Below are positions 28,570 through 38,124 of a stretch of DNA of 64,000 bases, piece after piece (the stretch's first letter is position 1; every line of letters starts with the position of its first letter). The position numbers and the translations under genes are program-made. The DNA lies in contig NZ_OAOQ01000001.1 in assembly GCF_900207575.1 (NCBI RefSeq), positions 310,001 through 374,000 of the forward strand, given 5' to 3'. The stretch is from Cereibacter ovatus. Its GTDB lineage: Bacteria > Pseudomonadota > Alphaproteobacteria > Rhodobacterales > Rhodobacteraceae. Under the pieces are notes generated by a model. The model was not told where the DNA came from. It worked only from the letters and a program-made list of their open reading frames with translations, and searched no databases.

Positions 28570-29297
28570 GCGTCGTCTCCTTCTTGCAGGCGGGGTTTCA
28601 GCACGCCGGCGGCGGTGAACACCCGCTCGACGCGCAGATCCTTGATTTCCTGTTCCAGGTTGGCCTTGCTGCGGTCGATCACCGATTTCAGCGCCAGAAG
28701 CAGCCCGACAAGGATGAACCCCCCGGGCGGCAGGATCGCCAGAAGAAAGCCCGGATAGTCGGGGAACACCGTCAGCTCCATGAAGGCGAAGCCCTGCCCC
28801 AGCAGCACCGATGCCTGCGCAAACAGCGTGCCGGACCCCACCACTTCGCGCAGCGCCCCCACCACGACCAGCGCCAGCGTGAAGCCCACCCCCATCGTCA
28901 GCCCGTCGAAGGCCGAGACCATCACCCCGTTGCGCGAGGCGAAGGCCTCGGCCCGGCCTAGGATGGCGCAGTTGGTGACGATCAGCGCGATGAACAGCCC
29001 CAGAACCTTGTGCAGGTCATGGACCCAGGCATTCAACGCCAGATCCACCACTGTCACGATGCAGGCAATGACAAGAACGAAGGCCGGAATGCGGATTTCC
29101 GGCGCGATCACCCGGCGCAGCGCCGAGATGGCCACGTTCGATGCGATCAGAACCGCCGTGGTGGCCAGCCCCATGCCCAGACCGTTGGTGGCTGTGCCGG
29201 TGATCGCCAGCGCCGGGCACAGCGCCAGCATCTGGCCGAAGACGATGTTCTTGTCCCAGATCCCGTCGCGGGCGATCTTGCCGTAGATGGTCGACAT
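28566..29297 (-). CDS. rnfE: Electron transport complex subunit RnfE
   Basis: Inner-membrane subunit of the Rnf complex, 243 residues with about six membrane segments. RnfE and RnfA are paralogues that pair in the membrane core. Diagnostic stretches include NIVFGQMLALCPALAITGTA, LHKVLGLFIALIVTNCAILG with the conserved membrane cysteine, and FMELTVFPDYPGFLLAILPP. It lies 12 bp after rnfG and is coupled to rnfH. Confidence 0.95.
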   Translation of the reverse strand: MSTIYGKIARDGIWDKNIVFGQMLALCPALAITGTATNGLGMGLATTAVLIASNVAISALRRVIAPEIRIPAFVLVIACIVTVVDLALNAWVHDLHKVLGLFIALIVTNCAILGRAEAFASRNGVMVSAFDGLTMGVGFTLALVVVGALREVVGSGTLFAQASVLLGQGFAFMELTVFPDYPGFLLAILPPGGFILVGLLLALKSVIDRSKANLEQEIKDLRVERVFTAAGVLKPRLQEGDDA

Positions 29298-29309
29298 CGG
29301 CCGTTCTCC

Positions 29310-29966
29310 TTACGGTTTCGCGGTCAGGGGGGCTGTCAGCGCCGTCTGGTGGCGCTGGAACAGGGTCAGACCGCGGTAGATGGTCTGCACCACGGCGCGC
29401 GGGGTGATGGTGGCGCCCGAGAATTGGTCGAACACCCCGCCGTCGCGCTTGACCTTCCAGCCCGCGGGCGCCGGATCGGTCAGCGAGCGGCCCGCGAACC
29501 CGTGGATCCAGTCGCCTTTGCCGACCTCGATCTTGTCGCCCAGACCGGGGGTTTCGGTGTGCGACAGCACCCGCACGCCCAGCAGGCGGCCATCGGGCGC
29601 CACCGCCATCAGGACGCGGATCGCGCCGCTATAGCCATAGCCCACCAGTTCGAACGCGACCCCGGTGACGGTGCCGGCCCTTGCGGCGATGTAAACCGGG
29701 ACTTCGCCCTCGTCGGGGTCGGCCAGGGTGCGGATATCGGCGGTGGGATCGTTGTCATGCAGGTCGGGTGGCACCACCTGTTCCAGCGAGGCCAGCAGAT
29801 CCTCGGCCGAGCGTGCGGCAATGGGCGCGCGGGTGCTTTCACTGGCGACCGCCAGCATCAAGGCGCTGACCAGCGAGAACAGCCCCAGCATCAGACCCAG
29901 CCCGAGGGGCGAGCTTTTCAGCGCGGCCATGCGACCCTTCGGCACGACAAGGGTTTCTTCGGTCAT
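29310..29966 (-). CDS. rnfG: Electron transport complex subunit RnfG
   Basis: Periplasmic flavoprotein subunit of Rnf, 218 residues. One N-terminal membrane anchor ([20 protein letters not shown]) is followed by the FMN-binding domain. The motif [14 protein letters not shown], near residue 175, carries the threonine that receives covalent FMN from an ApbE-type transferase; such an enzyme (rnfF) is encoded in the divergent operon. The start at 29966 follows GAAGAA and overlaps the rnfD stop by 4 bp. Confidence 0.94.
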   Translation of the reverse strand: MTEETLVVPKGRMAALKSSPLGLGLMLGLFSLVSALMLAVASESTRAPIAARSAEDLLASLEQVVPPDLHDNDPTADIRTLADPDEGEVPVYIAARAGTVTGVAFELVGYGYSGAIRVLMAVAPDGRLLGVRVLSHTETPGLGDKIEVGKGDWIHGFAGRSLTDPAPAGWKVKRDGGVFDQFSGATITPRAVVQTIYRGLTLFQRHQTALTAPLTAKP

Positions 29967-31045
29967 TTCTTCCCTCCGCGCGCGGGCTTGATCGGAAGCG
30001 GCTTGCCGGTGCGGGTGCGTCCGAACACGCGCGGGCGCACATAGGTTTCGATCAGCGGGGTGCAGGCGTTCATCAGCAGCACCGCGAAGGCCACCCCTTC
30101 GGGGAACGACCCCCAGGTGCGGATCACGAAGATCAGCGCGCCGATGGCCATGCCGTAGATCAGCTTGCCCGCCGCGGTGACCGGCGAGGTCACATAGTCG
30201 GTGGCGATGAAGAAGGCGCAAAGCATCGTCGAGCCAGAGGTCAGATGCAGGATCGGCGGCGCGAAACGGTCGGGCGCCAGCGTCGAGGCCACCGCCGACA
30301 GCGCCGCGATCGTGCCCAGCACCGACAGCGGAATGACCGGGGTGATGATCCGCGTGGCCATCAGCACCACCCCGCCCAGCAGCAGAAGGACGGTGCTGGT
30401 CTCGCCCAGGCTGCCCGGCACAAGGCCGATCAGCCGGTCGCGCAGATCCGCAAGGTCGGGGGTGATCTGCCCCATCGAAGCACCCGCGCCGATCTGGCTT
30501 TTGATATGGCTGAGGGTCGAGGCGCTGGAAACCGCATCATAGTCCTGCGATCCGGCGAAGGTGATGGCCAGGCCCTGAACGAACCCCGGCCCGTCCAGCA
30601 GGCCCACCGGCGCGACCCAGGTCGTCATATGCACCGGCAGCGCGATCAGCAGCATCGCGCGGGCCACCATCGCCGGGTTGAACAGGTTCTGCCCCAGCCC
30701 GCCGAACAGATGCTTGGCGATCACGATGGCGATGCCGGCGCCCAGCACCCCCACCCACCACGGCGCATAGGGCGGCAGCGTCATCGCCACCAGCCAGCCC
30801 GACAGCAGCGCCGAGCCGTCGGTGGCGAAGCGTGCGACGGATTTGCCGGCGATCCAGAGGCTTGCCACCTCGAACAGCCAGGCCGATCCGACGGTGACCA
30901 GAAACAGGAAGATCGCCGGCCAGCCGAACTGGTAAAGCCCAAAGACCGTGGCCGGCGCCAGTGCCGCGCAAACCGTCAGCATGGTGCGAGACACGGTGAA
31001 CAGCGTGTGTGTATGCGGACCCGAGATGATCAGGGGGGCGGTCAT
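29963..31045 (-). CDS. rnfD: Electron transport complex subunit RnfD
   Basis: Inner-membrane flavoprotein subunit of Rnf, 360 residues with about nine membrane segments, related to NqrB. Family landmarks include [40 protein letters not shown], and a C-terminal [20 protein letters not shown]. The likely covalent-FMN site is the [13 protein letters not shown] segment near residue 180. The gene overlaps both rnfC and rnfG by 4 bp. Confidence 0.95.
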   Translation of the reverse strand: MTAPLIISGPHTHTLFTVSRTMLTVCAALAPATVFGLYQFGWPAIFLFLVTVGSAWLFEVASLWIAGKSVARFATDGSALLSGWLVAMTLPPYAPWWVGVLGAGIAIVIAKHLFGGLGQNLFNPAMVARAMLLIALPVHMTTWVAPVGLLDGPGFVQGLAITFAGSQDYDAVSSASTLSHIKSQIGAGASMGQITPDLADLRDRLIGLVPGSLGETSTVLLLLGGVVLMATRIITPVIPLSVLGTIAALSAVASTLAPDRFAPPILHLTSGSTMLCAFFIATDYVTSPVTAAGKLIYGMAIGALIFVIRTWGSFPEGVAFAVLLMNACTPLIETYVRPRVFGRTRTGKPLPIKPARGGKK

Positions 31046-32586
31046 TGCAGCGGTTCTCCGTGCTGGGCCGGTTGCGGCGTCGCGGCGGCGGCGGCGGCCT
31101 CGCGCTGTTTCTTCGCCTCCATCTCGGCCTTGCGCTTGGCCATCGCCTGACGCTTGGCTTCGGCGGCGGCCTCTTCGCGGGCCTTGCGTGCGGCGGCGAG
31201 GCGCCTGGTTTCTTCCTGCTGGTGTTTGCGGCCTTCCTGTTCGGCCAGTTTCCCCTTGGCGAAATGGATGGTCTGCACCAGGGGGATGTTCGACGGACAG
31301 GTGAAGGAACAGCAGCCGCAGGTGATGCAGTCCAGAAGACCGATCCGGCCCGCGCCATCCAGATCGTCGGCCTGAATGCGGGCGTTCATCTCGAAGGGCG
31401 TCAGCCCGACCGGGCAGGCCTGCGCGCAGCGCCCGCAGCGGATGCAGGGCATGGTGTCAAGGTCCGGCGTCTCGGCCCGGGTCAGGGCGAGGATGCCGCT
31501 GGTGCCCTTGACCACCGGAACGCGGGTGTTCTGGATCGGCTGGCCCATCATCGGCCCGCCCAGCAGCAACCTCTCGGGGTCTTCGGTCAACCCGCCGCAA
31601 TGGGCCAGAACCTCGGCCACCGGAGTGCCGATCAGAACGCGCACATTGGCCGGCCGCCGCACCCCGCGCCCCGAGACGGTGACCACGCGCGAGATCAGCG
31701 GCTCGCCATAGCGCACCGCAAGGTGAACGGCATGGGCGGTGCCGGCATTGTGGACCACCACGCCCAGATCGGCCGTCAGCGCGCGGGCGGGGGTTTCCCG
31801 GCCGGTCAGGATCTTGACCAGATGCTTTTCCGACCCCATCGGATATTGCGTCGGCACCACCTGCACCCGCAGCGGGATGCCAAGGGCGCGATCGAACCGC
31901 TGCATCGCCGCAATCGCCTGCGGCTTGTTCGATTCGATTGCCACGACGATCTGGGTCACGCCAAGGGCGCGGGCGATGATGCCGATGCCGTCGACGATCT
32001 CTTCCGCGCGTTCGCGCATCAGGCGGTCGTCGCAGGTCAGGTAGGGCTCGCATTCCGCGCCATTGATGACCAGCGTGTGCAACGCATATTTGCCGCGCAG
32101 GTTCAGCTTGACCGCCGAGGGGAAGGTGGCGCCGCCCATGCCGACGATCCCGGCCTCGGCCACCTTGGCGGCGATCTCTTCGGGGCTGGCGTTTTCGGGG
32201 CGCAGGCGGCCAAGGCGCGGACCCCAGCTATCCGCGCCATCGGTGCGGATGGTGATGGTGGGGATCGGCAGCCCCGAGGGGTGGGGCGCCGCGAAATGGC
32301 CCACCGCGATCACCCGCCCCGATGTCGGCGCATGGATATTGGCCGAAACCGGCCCGCGGGCCTTGCCGATCAGTTGCCCTTTCAACACCACATCGTCGCG
32401 TTTGACGACCGGCTCGGCCTCGGCGCCGATATGCTGCTGCAAGGGTACGCGGATCAGCGTGGGGATCGGCATGTCCTCGATCGGGCAGTCCGAGCTCAGC
32501 GACTTGCGCCCCTCGGGGTGCACGCCGCCGCGGATCGAGAAGAACTGCGACGGCCGGAACAGGGTCGCGAAGGACCGGACGCTCAT
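31042..32586 (-). CDS. rnfC: Electron transport complex subunit RnfC
   Basis: Peripheral cytoplasmic subunit, 514 residues, expected to bind NADH and flavin and carry two [4Fe-4S] clusters. Seen in order: the RnfC N-terminal barrel (RGGVHPEGRKSLSSDCPIED), an NADH/FMN-binding region with GMGGATFPSAVKLNLRGKYA and the INGAECEPYLTCDDRLM motif, and then CIRCGRCAQACPVGLTP and CITCGCCSFTCPSNIPL. A Lys/Glu/Ala-rich helical tail (EETRRLAAARKAREEAAAEA) resembles the charged tail seen in many proteobacterial RnfC. The start overlaps the rnfB stop by 4 bp. Confidence 0.95.
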   Translation of the reverse strand: MSVRSFATLFRPSQFFSIRGGVHPEGRKSLSSDCPIEDMPIPTLIRVPLQQHIGAEAEPVVKRDDVVLKGQLIGKARGPVSANIHAPTSGRVIAVGHFAAPHPSGLPIPTITIRTDGADSWGPRLGRLRPENASPEEIAAKVAEAGIVGMGGATFPSAVKLNLRGKYALHTLVINGAECEPYLTCDDRLMRERAEEIVDGIGIIARALGVTQIVVAIESNKPQAIAAMQRFDRALGIPLRVQVVPTQYPMGSEKHLVKILTGRETPARALTADLGVVVHNAGTAHAVHLAVRYGEPLISRVVTVSGRGVRRPANVRVLIGTPVAEVLAHCGGLTEDPERLLLGGPMMGQPIQNTRVPVVKGTSGILALTRAETPDLDTMPCIRCGRCAQACPVGLTPFEMNARIQADDLDGAGRIGLLDCITCGCCSFTCPSNIPLVQTIHFAKGKLAEQEGRKHQQEETRRLAAARKAREEAAAEAKRQAMAKRKAEMEAKKQREAAAAAATPQPAQHGEPLQ

Positions 32587-33146
32587 GCTGCATACCCCCC
32601 GTTGCCAGAGCCGAAGGCGGGCTGCGGCTTGTCCCAATACCAGTTCTTGATCGATTTCGGCTTGACCCGCTTCACGATGGCCTCGGTCGGGCAGACCTCG
32701 ATGCAGGCGTCGCAGCCGATGCAGGCATCCACCACGACCGAATGGATCTGCCGGTTGGCGCCGATGATCGCGTCGGTCGGGCACCGCTTGAAGCATTTCA
32801 TGCAGCCGGTGCAGTGGTCCTCGAAGATGAAGGCGACGGTCGGCTCGGTCTCGGCCATGCCGGCCACCGCACCATCGCTGCCGGTGTCGACGATGGTCGC
32901 CAGTTGCAGCGCCACGTCGCGCCCGCCGGGGGTGCAGGCGGTGACCGGCGCGCTGCCCTCGGCCATCGCTTCGGCAAGGCCATGGCAGCCGGGATAGCCG
33001 CAGGCGCCGCAGTTGGTGCCCGGCAGGATGGCGTCGATCGCATCGACGACGGGCGGGGTTTCGACATGGAACCGGCGGGCGGCGACGCCCAAAAGCAGGC
33101 CCAGCCCAAGCCCGAGGGCAGACATCGAGACAGCGGCTTCGATCAT
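32583..33146 (-). CDS. rnfB: Electron transport complex subunit RnfB
   Basis: Iron-sulfur subunit that exchanges electrons with ferredoxin, 187 residues. An N-terminal membrane anchor is followed by the Fe-S domain PGTNCGACGYPGCHGLAEAM and two ferredoxin-type clusters: CTGCMKCFKRCPTDAIIGAN and CIGCDACIEVCPTEAIVKRV. The length is normal for proteobacterial RnfB. It follows rnfA after 22 bp. Confidence 0.96.
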   Translation of the reverse strand: MIEAAVSMSALGLGLGLLLGVAARRFHVETPPVVDAIDAILPGTNCGACGYPGCHGLAEAMAEGSAPVTACTPGGRDVALQLATIVDTGSDGAVAGMAETEPTVAFIFEDHCTGCMKCFKRCPTDAIIGANRQIHSVVVDACIGCDACIEVCPTEAIVKRVKPKSIKNWYWDKPQPAFGSGNGGYAA

Positions 33147-33168
33147 GACATTCGTCTCCTGCTATGTC

Positions 33169-33750
33169 TCAGTTCGGCGCAAGCCCGGCAAAACCCATGA
33201 AGGCCATCGACAGAAGGCCCGCCGAGACGAAGGCGATGGGCACGCCCGCGAACGGCCCCGGCACCGCAAGCTGGGCCAGCCGCTCGCGCATCCCGGCAAA
33301 GATCACGAGGACCAGGGTGAACCCCGCCGCCGAGCCGAAGCCGTAAAGCAGGCTTTCCGCCAGTGCGTGCCGTTCCTGGATGTTCAGCAGCGCCACGCCC
33401 AGCACGGCGCAATTGGTGGTGATCAGCGGCAGGTAGATCCCCAACGCCTTGTGCAACCCCAGCGAGACCTTGCGCAGCACGGTTTCGATGAACTGCACGA
33501 TGGCGGCGATCACAAGGATCAGGCTGAGGATGCGCAGAAAGCCAAGGTCGAGCGGCTGAAGGATCAGAACCTCGATCATCCAGCTGGCCCCGGCCGCCAG
33601 CGTCAGCACGAAGGTGGTGGCCAGCCCCATGCCGATCGCCGCATCGGTCTTGCGCGATACGCCCATGAACGGGCAAAGCCCGAGAAACTTGACCAGCACG
33701 ACATTGTTCACCAGCGCGGTGCTGAGCAGGATGAAAAAGAAGTCGCCCAT
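33169..33750 (-). CDS. rnfA: Electron transport complex subunit RnfA
   Basis: Inner-membrane core subunit, exactly 193 residues as in other RnfA, with six membrane segments. Features include the N-terminal [36 protein letters not shown] and the [17 protein letters not shown] helix with its conserved cysteine. The frame stays open upstream to about 34047, but the ATG at 33750 gives the exact family N-terminus. The extension encodes only low-complexity Pro/Arg sequence and overlaps the promoter region. It is the first gene of rnfABCDGEH. Confidence 0.96.
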   Translation of the reverse strand: MGDFFFILLSTALVNNVVLVKFLGLCPFMGVSRKTDAAIGMGLATTFVLTLAAGASWMIEVLILQPLDLGFLRILSLILVIAAIVQFIETVLRKVSLGLHKALGIYLPLITTNCAVLGVALLNIQERHALAESLLYGFGSAAGFTLVLVIFAGMRERLAQLAVPGPFAGVPIAFVSAGLLSMAFMGFAGLAPN

Positions 33751-33843
33751 CTGGTTCCCCGTATGGCTCTGCGGCTTTGTGCCGGGCCTTGTGCCGCAAC
33801 AGCCGCGGCGGGCCCTTGCACAGGAGTTGTGGAAAAAGGGGAA

Positions 33844-33859
33844 GCAACCACCGTGCCAA
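33844..33859 (-). promoter_or_regulatory. Sigma-54 promoter of the rnf operon
   Basis: On the minus strand the sequence reads TTGGCACGGTGGTTGC, a full match to the core TGGCACG-N4-TTGC with correct GG-N10-GC spacing. The predicted transcription start, about 12 bases further, would leave a leader of about 80 bases before rnfA. Confidence 0.85.
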
Positions 33860-33930
33860 GCCAGTCGAAGGCGCTGGGCCGGCGTTCTGCGCCTGCATCG
33901 CCGCGGTGGCCGCGGTCTTGCCTGCGGGGG

Positions 33931-34020
33931 GCATCGCCCGTGCGCAGGGGGGGGCGGAAGGGCGGTGATGGGATCGCCGCCGGATCGCGCCAGATGCATC
34001 GCCCGTGCGCAGGGGGGGGC
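33931..34020. repeat. Duplicated 25-bp G-rich element in the rnf/fprA intergenic region
   Basis: The same 25 bases occur at 33931-33955 and 33996-34020 (65-bp period). Each copy begins GCATCGCCCGTGCGCA and ends in a run of eight G and a C. They lie between the rnf sigma-54 promoter and the NifA-type site. No gene is visible here. Confidence 0.8.
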
Positions 34021-34057
34021 AACGCCGCCCCGCGCCGGCATCTGCACGGTTTCGTGA

Positions 34058-34073
34058 TGTCGCGTTCCCTACA
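34058..34073. promoter_or_regulatory. NifA-type upstream activator sequence
   Basis: TGT (34058-34060), ten bases, then ACA (34071-34073): a perfect TGT-N10-ACA NifA site. It is about 150 bp upstream of the fprA sigma-54 promoter and about 200 bp upstream of the divergent rnf promoter, within the usual range for enhancer action at both. Confidence 0.7.
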
Positions 34074-34222
34074 GTCTCGTCGGGAAATCCGTCCGTTCCG
34101 GACAAATGTCCCGACCTCGCCCTTCTTCCCGAGAATTTCGGGCGGGCGTCCGCTGGTCGGCGCCCCTTGCTGGCCGGGCGGAATGAGCCACCTGACCGGG
34201 CGGCGCTGGGCGCCGGGTGCAG

Positions 34223-34240
34223 TTGGCACGGTGTTTGCTT
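34223..34240 (+). promoter_or_regulatory. Sigma-54 promoter of fprA-fdxC-fdxN-rseC-rnfF
   Basis: TTGGCACGGTGTTTGCTT matches the core TGGCACG-N4-TTGC in full, with GG at 34225-34226 and GC at 34237-34238. The expected transcription start near 34250 lies about 30 bases before the fprA start codon. Confidence 0.87.
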
Positions 34241-34278
34241 CCTATGACATAAGTATTCCGCCGCCGAAGGAGTTCCGC

Positions 34279-35884
<1,606 letters not shown>

Positions 35885-35940
35885 CCCCGCCACTTCCATC
35901 CGTCACCCCCCCTTTACACAGCCGAAGAAAGGATCTTCCC

Positions 35941-36138
35941 ATGGCCATGATGATTTCCGCCGACATGTGCACCGCCTGCGGCGACTGCGAGCCGGTCTGC
36001 CCGACCGCCGCCATTGTCCCGAAAAAGGGCGTCTATTTCATCAAGGCGGATGTCTGCACCGAATGCGACGGCGAACATGATCTGCCGCAATGCCTGAACG
36101 TCTGCACCGCCGACGCCATCACCCCGGTTGATGCGTGA
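35941..36138 (+). CDS. fdxN: 2[4Fe-4S] ferredoxin, FdxN type
   Basis: A 65-residue bacterial-type ferredoxin with two clusters: CTACGDCEPVCPTAAI and CTECDGEHDLPQCLNVC. The eight-residue insertion between the second and third cysteines of the second motif is typical of the FdxN subgroup, the main electron donor to nitrogenase in Rhodobacter capsulatus. AAAGGA lies upstream of the ATG. It overlaps the next gene by 4 bp. Confidence 0.9.
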   Translation: MAMMISADMCTACGDCEPVCPTAAIVPKKGVYFIKADVCTECDGEHDLPQCLNVCTADAITPVDA

Positions 36139-36644
36139 ACCCCATGCCGTGGCGGGATGACCTTCCGTCAGACGATGCCGGGCCACGCCTTCTGCGGGAA
36201 CGGTTGAAGGTTGTTGCCGTCTCGGGCGACCGGCTGCAACTGGCGGCCGATCGTGCCGCCGGTTGCACGGCTTGCGCGATGCGCAAAGGCTGCGGCGCGG
36301 TCGAGCTTGCGGCCGCGGCGCGGCCTGACCTGATCGAGATCGCCCGGCCCGACGGGCTGGCGGTTACCGCCGGCGACGAGGTCGAGCTTTTGCTGCCCGG
36401 TGGCAGTTTTCTGGCCGCGGTGGCCCTGGCCTATCTGCTGCCGACGCTGGGGGTGGTGGGTGCGGCCGCGGGCGGGTTGGCGCTGGGTCTGCCCGATCCG
36501 TGGGTGGCGCTGCTTTGTCTGTTGGCGCTGGCGCTGGCTCTGGTGCCGTTCGGCCGGGCCGGGCGTCGCGACGGGTTGCAAAACGCCTTCCGGATCGTGG
36601 CGGTGCATCGCGCTGCCCGCTTGCCGGGATGCGGCGGGACATGA
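36135..36644 (+). CDS. RseC/SoxR-reducing system family membrane protein
   Basis: A 169-residue protein. The N-terminal half has the RseC cysteine pattern (ADRAAGCTACAMRKGCGAVE: Cys-x2-Cys-x5-Cys), and two adjacent membrane helices follow (FLAAVALAYLLPTLGVVGAA and a second leucine/alanine-rich helix). In E. coli, RseC takes part with the Rnf homologue (Rsx) in reducing SoxR. Here it sits between the ferredoxin gene and rnfF, so a role in Rnf assembly or cluster maturation is likely. The GTG at 36135 overlaps fdxN by 4 bp; an ATG at 36144 is an alternative. Confidence 0.85.
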   Translation: MNPMPWRDDLPSDDAGPRLLRERLKVVAVSGDRLQLAADRAAGCTACAMRKGCGAVELAAAARPDLIEIARPDGLAVTAGDEVELLLPGGSFLAAVALAYLLPTLGVVGAAAGGLALGLPDPWVALLCLLALALALVPFGRAGRRDGLQNAFRIVAVHRAARLPGCGGT

Positions 36645-37732
36645 CGGCGGGGCGAACAGCCCTGCGCCTGTCGCTGGCCGGTCTTGCACTGGCCGCTGTG
36701 GTGGCCGGTGTGCGTCTTGCCCAACCCGATCCCGATATCCGCGAAACCTTCTTTGTCTTTGGCACCCTGGTCGAGATCGAGACCCGGGGCGTCCCCGAGG
36801 ACAAGGCCCGCGCCGCCATCGCCAAGGTCGGCCACCGTCTGCAACAGATACATCACGACTGGCACGCCTGGCGCCCGGGCAGGCTGGAAAGCCTGAACGC
36901 CGCCATCGCTGACGGGCGGGCCTTTACCGTCGATCCCGCGCTTGCCGACCTTCTGCGTGAGGGACGCCAGCTTGCCTGTGCCAGTGGCGGCCTGTTCGAT
37001 CCGGCCATCGGCCGCCTGATCGAGGTCTGGGGCTTTCACGCCGACACCCCGCCCGAAGGCGCCGCGCCGCCCGATGCCGTGCTGGATGCGCTGGTTGCGC
37101 GCCATCCCCGCATGACCGACCTGCGGATCTCGGGGACCGAGGTGCGCTCGGACAATCCGGCGGTGCAACTGGATCTGGGCGCCTATGCCAAGGGCGCGGC
37201 GCTGGATCTGGCTGCGGCCGACCTTCGTGCCGAAGGAATCGAGAATGCGGTTCTGAACGCGGGCGGAGGCGTGCAGGTGATCGGCCGCCACGATGCGCGT
37301 CCGTGGCGGGTGGCGATCCGCGATCCGTTCCAGTGGGGCGTGGTGGCCGCGGTGTCACTGCACCCGGACGAGGCGCTGCACACATCGGGCAATTACGAAC
37401 GGTTCTTCGATCAGGGAGGCGTGCGCTTTTCCCATATCATCGATCCGCGCAGCGGCCGGCCGATGCAGGGGATCGTCTCGGTTTCGGTGCTGGATACCAG
37501 CGGCGCGCGCGCCGATGCGGCGGCGACCGCCCTGAGCGTCGCCGGGCCTGCGGACTGGCCGAAGGTGGCAGCGGCAATGGGGGTTCATGCGGTGATGATG
37601 ATCACCGACGACGGCACGATCTACGCCACCCCCGCGATGAAGGCCCGGCTGGAGCCCGTCGATGGCGGGTTTCCTGCGCCGGTCCATGTGGTCGACTTGC
37701 CCACGGGCGTCGTCAGCCCCGACTGCCCCTGA
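36641..37732 (+). CDS. rnfF: FAD:protein FMN transferase, ApbE family (RnfF)
   Basis: A 363-residue ApbE-type enzyme that attaches FMN from FAD to Ser/Thr in RnfG and RnfD. It has an N-terminal export signal or lipoprotein-like hydrophobic segment (ALRLSLAGLALAAVVAGVRL). The family motifs are present: GGLFDPAIGRLIEVWGF, LDLGAYAKGAALDLAAADLR, VLNAGGGVQVIG, ALHTSGNYERFF and SHIIDPRSGRPM, followed by ADAAATALSV. The start overlaps the RseC-like gene by 4 bp. In R. capsulatus, rnfF likewise lies with fdxC/fdxN, divergent from rnfABCDGEH. Confidence 0.92.
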   Translation: MTAGRTALRLSLAGLALAAVVAGVRLAQPDPDIRETFFVFGTLVEIETRGVPEDKARAAIAKVGHRLQQIHHDWHAWRPGRLESLNAAIADGRAFTVDPALADLLREGRQLACASGGLFDPAIGRLIEVWGFHADTPPEGAAPPDAVLDALVARHPRMTDLRISGTEVRSDNPAVQLDLGAYAKGAALDLAAADLRAEGIENAVLNAGGGVQVIGRHDARPWRVAIRDPFQWGVVAAVSLHPDEALHTSGNYERFFDQGGVRFSHIIDPRSGRPMQGIVSVSVLDTSGARADAAATALSVAGPADWPKVAAAMGVHAVMMITDDGTIYATPAMKARLEPVDGGFPAPVHVVDLPTGVVSPDCP

Positions 37733-37935
37733 CATCGACGGCTCTGGCCGTTTCACCGGCCCGCAGCCCGGCCCTGAACCGCTTTGGCCGTTGCGTGACG
37801 CAGACCCCGCTGCATTCCTGTGGCGGTCTTCGGGTGTTTGCGCGGCTCGTGCCTATTGGCATGCGACCGAACCTTACCCCTGACCCTGTGGCGCGGTTTT
37901 CGGATGGTTCGCAAGGTGCGCTGTCCCTGAAGCGC

Positions 37936-37957
37936 AAAAGGACCGCCGAAGCGGTCC
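37936..37957 (-). terminator. Intrinsic terminator of tRNA-Gly
   Basis: On the minus strand a perfect 7-bp stem GGACCGC/GCGGTCC with a TTCG tetraloop is followed by TTTT. It lies 33 bases downstream of the tRNA 3' end. The gap 37733-37935 on the plus side of rnfF shows no gene. Confidence 0.85.
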
Positions 37958-37965
37958 CTGCATCC

Positions 37966-37986
37966 AACCGGCTGATAAGGCCGGTT
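37966..37986 (+). terminator. Hairpin downstream of rnfF
   Basis: AACCGGC (37966-37972) and GCCGGTT (37980-37986) form a 7-bp stem with a 7-base loop, followed by TAATT. It could end plus-strand transcription from rnfF before it meets the tRNA gene. Confidence 0.45.
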
Positions 37987-37990
37987 TAAT

Positions 37991-38065
37991 TGGAGCGGGC
38001 GATGAGATTCGAACTCACGACCCTTACCTTGGCAAGGTAATGCTCTACCCCTGAGCTACGCCCGC
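37991..38065 (-). tRNA. tRNA-Gly (GCC anticodon)
   Basis: Read on the minus strand, a 75-base cloverleaf runs from GCGGGCGTAGCTCAG to GCCCGCTCCA. The acceptor stem is GCGGGCG/CGCCCGC, the D loop is GCTCAGGGGTAGAGC, the anticodon arm TTACCTTGCCAAGGTAA carries GCC, and the T arm contains GTTCGAATC. The 3' CCA is encoded. An intrinsic terminator follows. Confidence 0.97.
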
Positions 38066-38100
38066 ACTCCGTGAGCGGGGTATTAGCCGAGCTGCCCGGC

Positions 38101-38124
38101 GGCTGCAAGGGCCTTCTTGCAGCC
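38101..38124 (-). terminator. Hairpin directly after opgC
   Basis: A perfect 9-bp stem GGCTGCAAG/CTTGCAGCC with a six-base loop begins at the base after the opgC stop codon. No T-run follows, so termination may need Rho or the hairpin may protect the 3' end. Confidence 0.5.

Noticed and set aside
33931-34020. CRISPR-like repeat-spacer unit
   Set aside because: Only two repeat copies, no further units and no cas genes; the repeat is a G-rich promoter-region duplication.
33751-34047. N-terminal extension of rnfA
   Set aside because: The extension would encode Pro/Arg-rich sequence across the sigma-54 promoter and the G-rich repeats; the ATG at 33750 gives the exact 193-residue RnfA.
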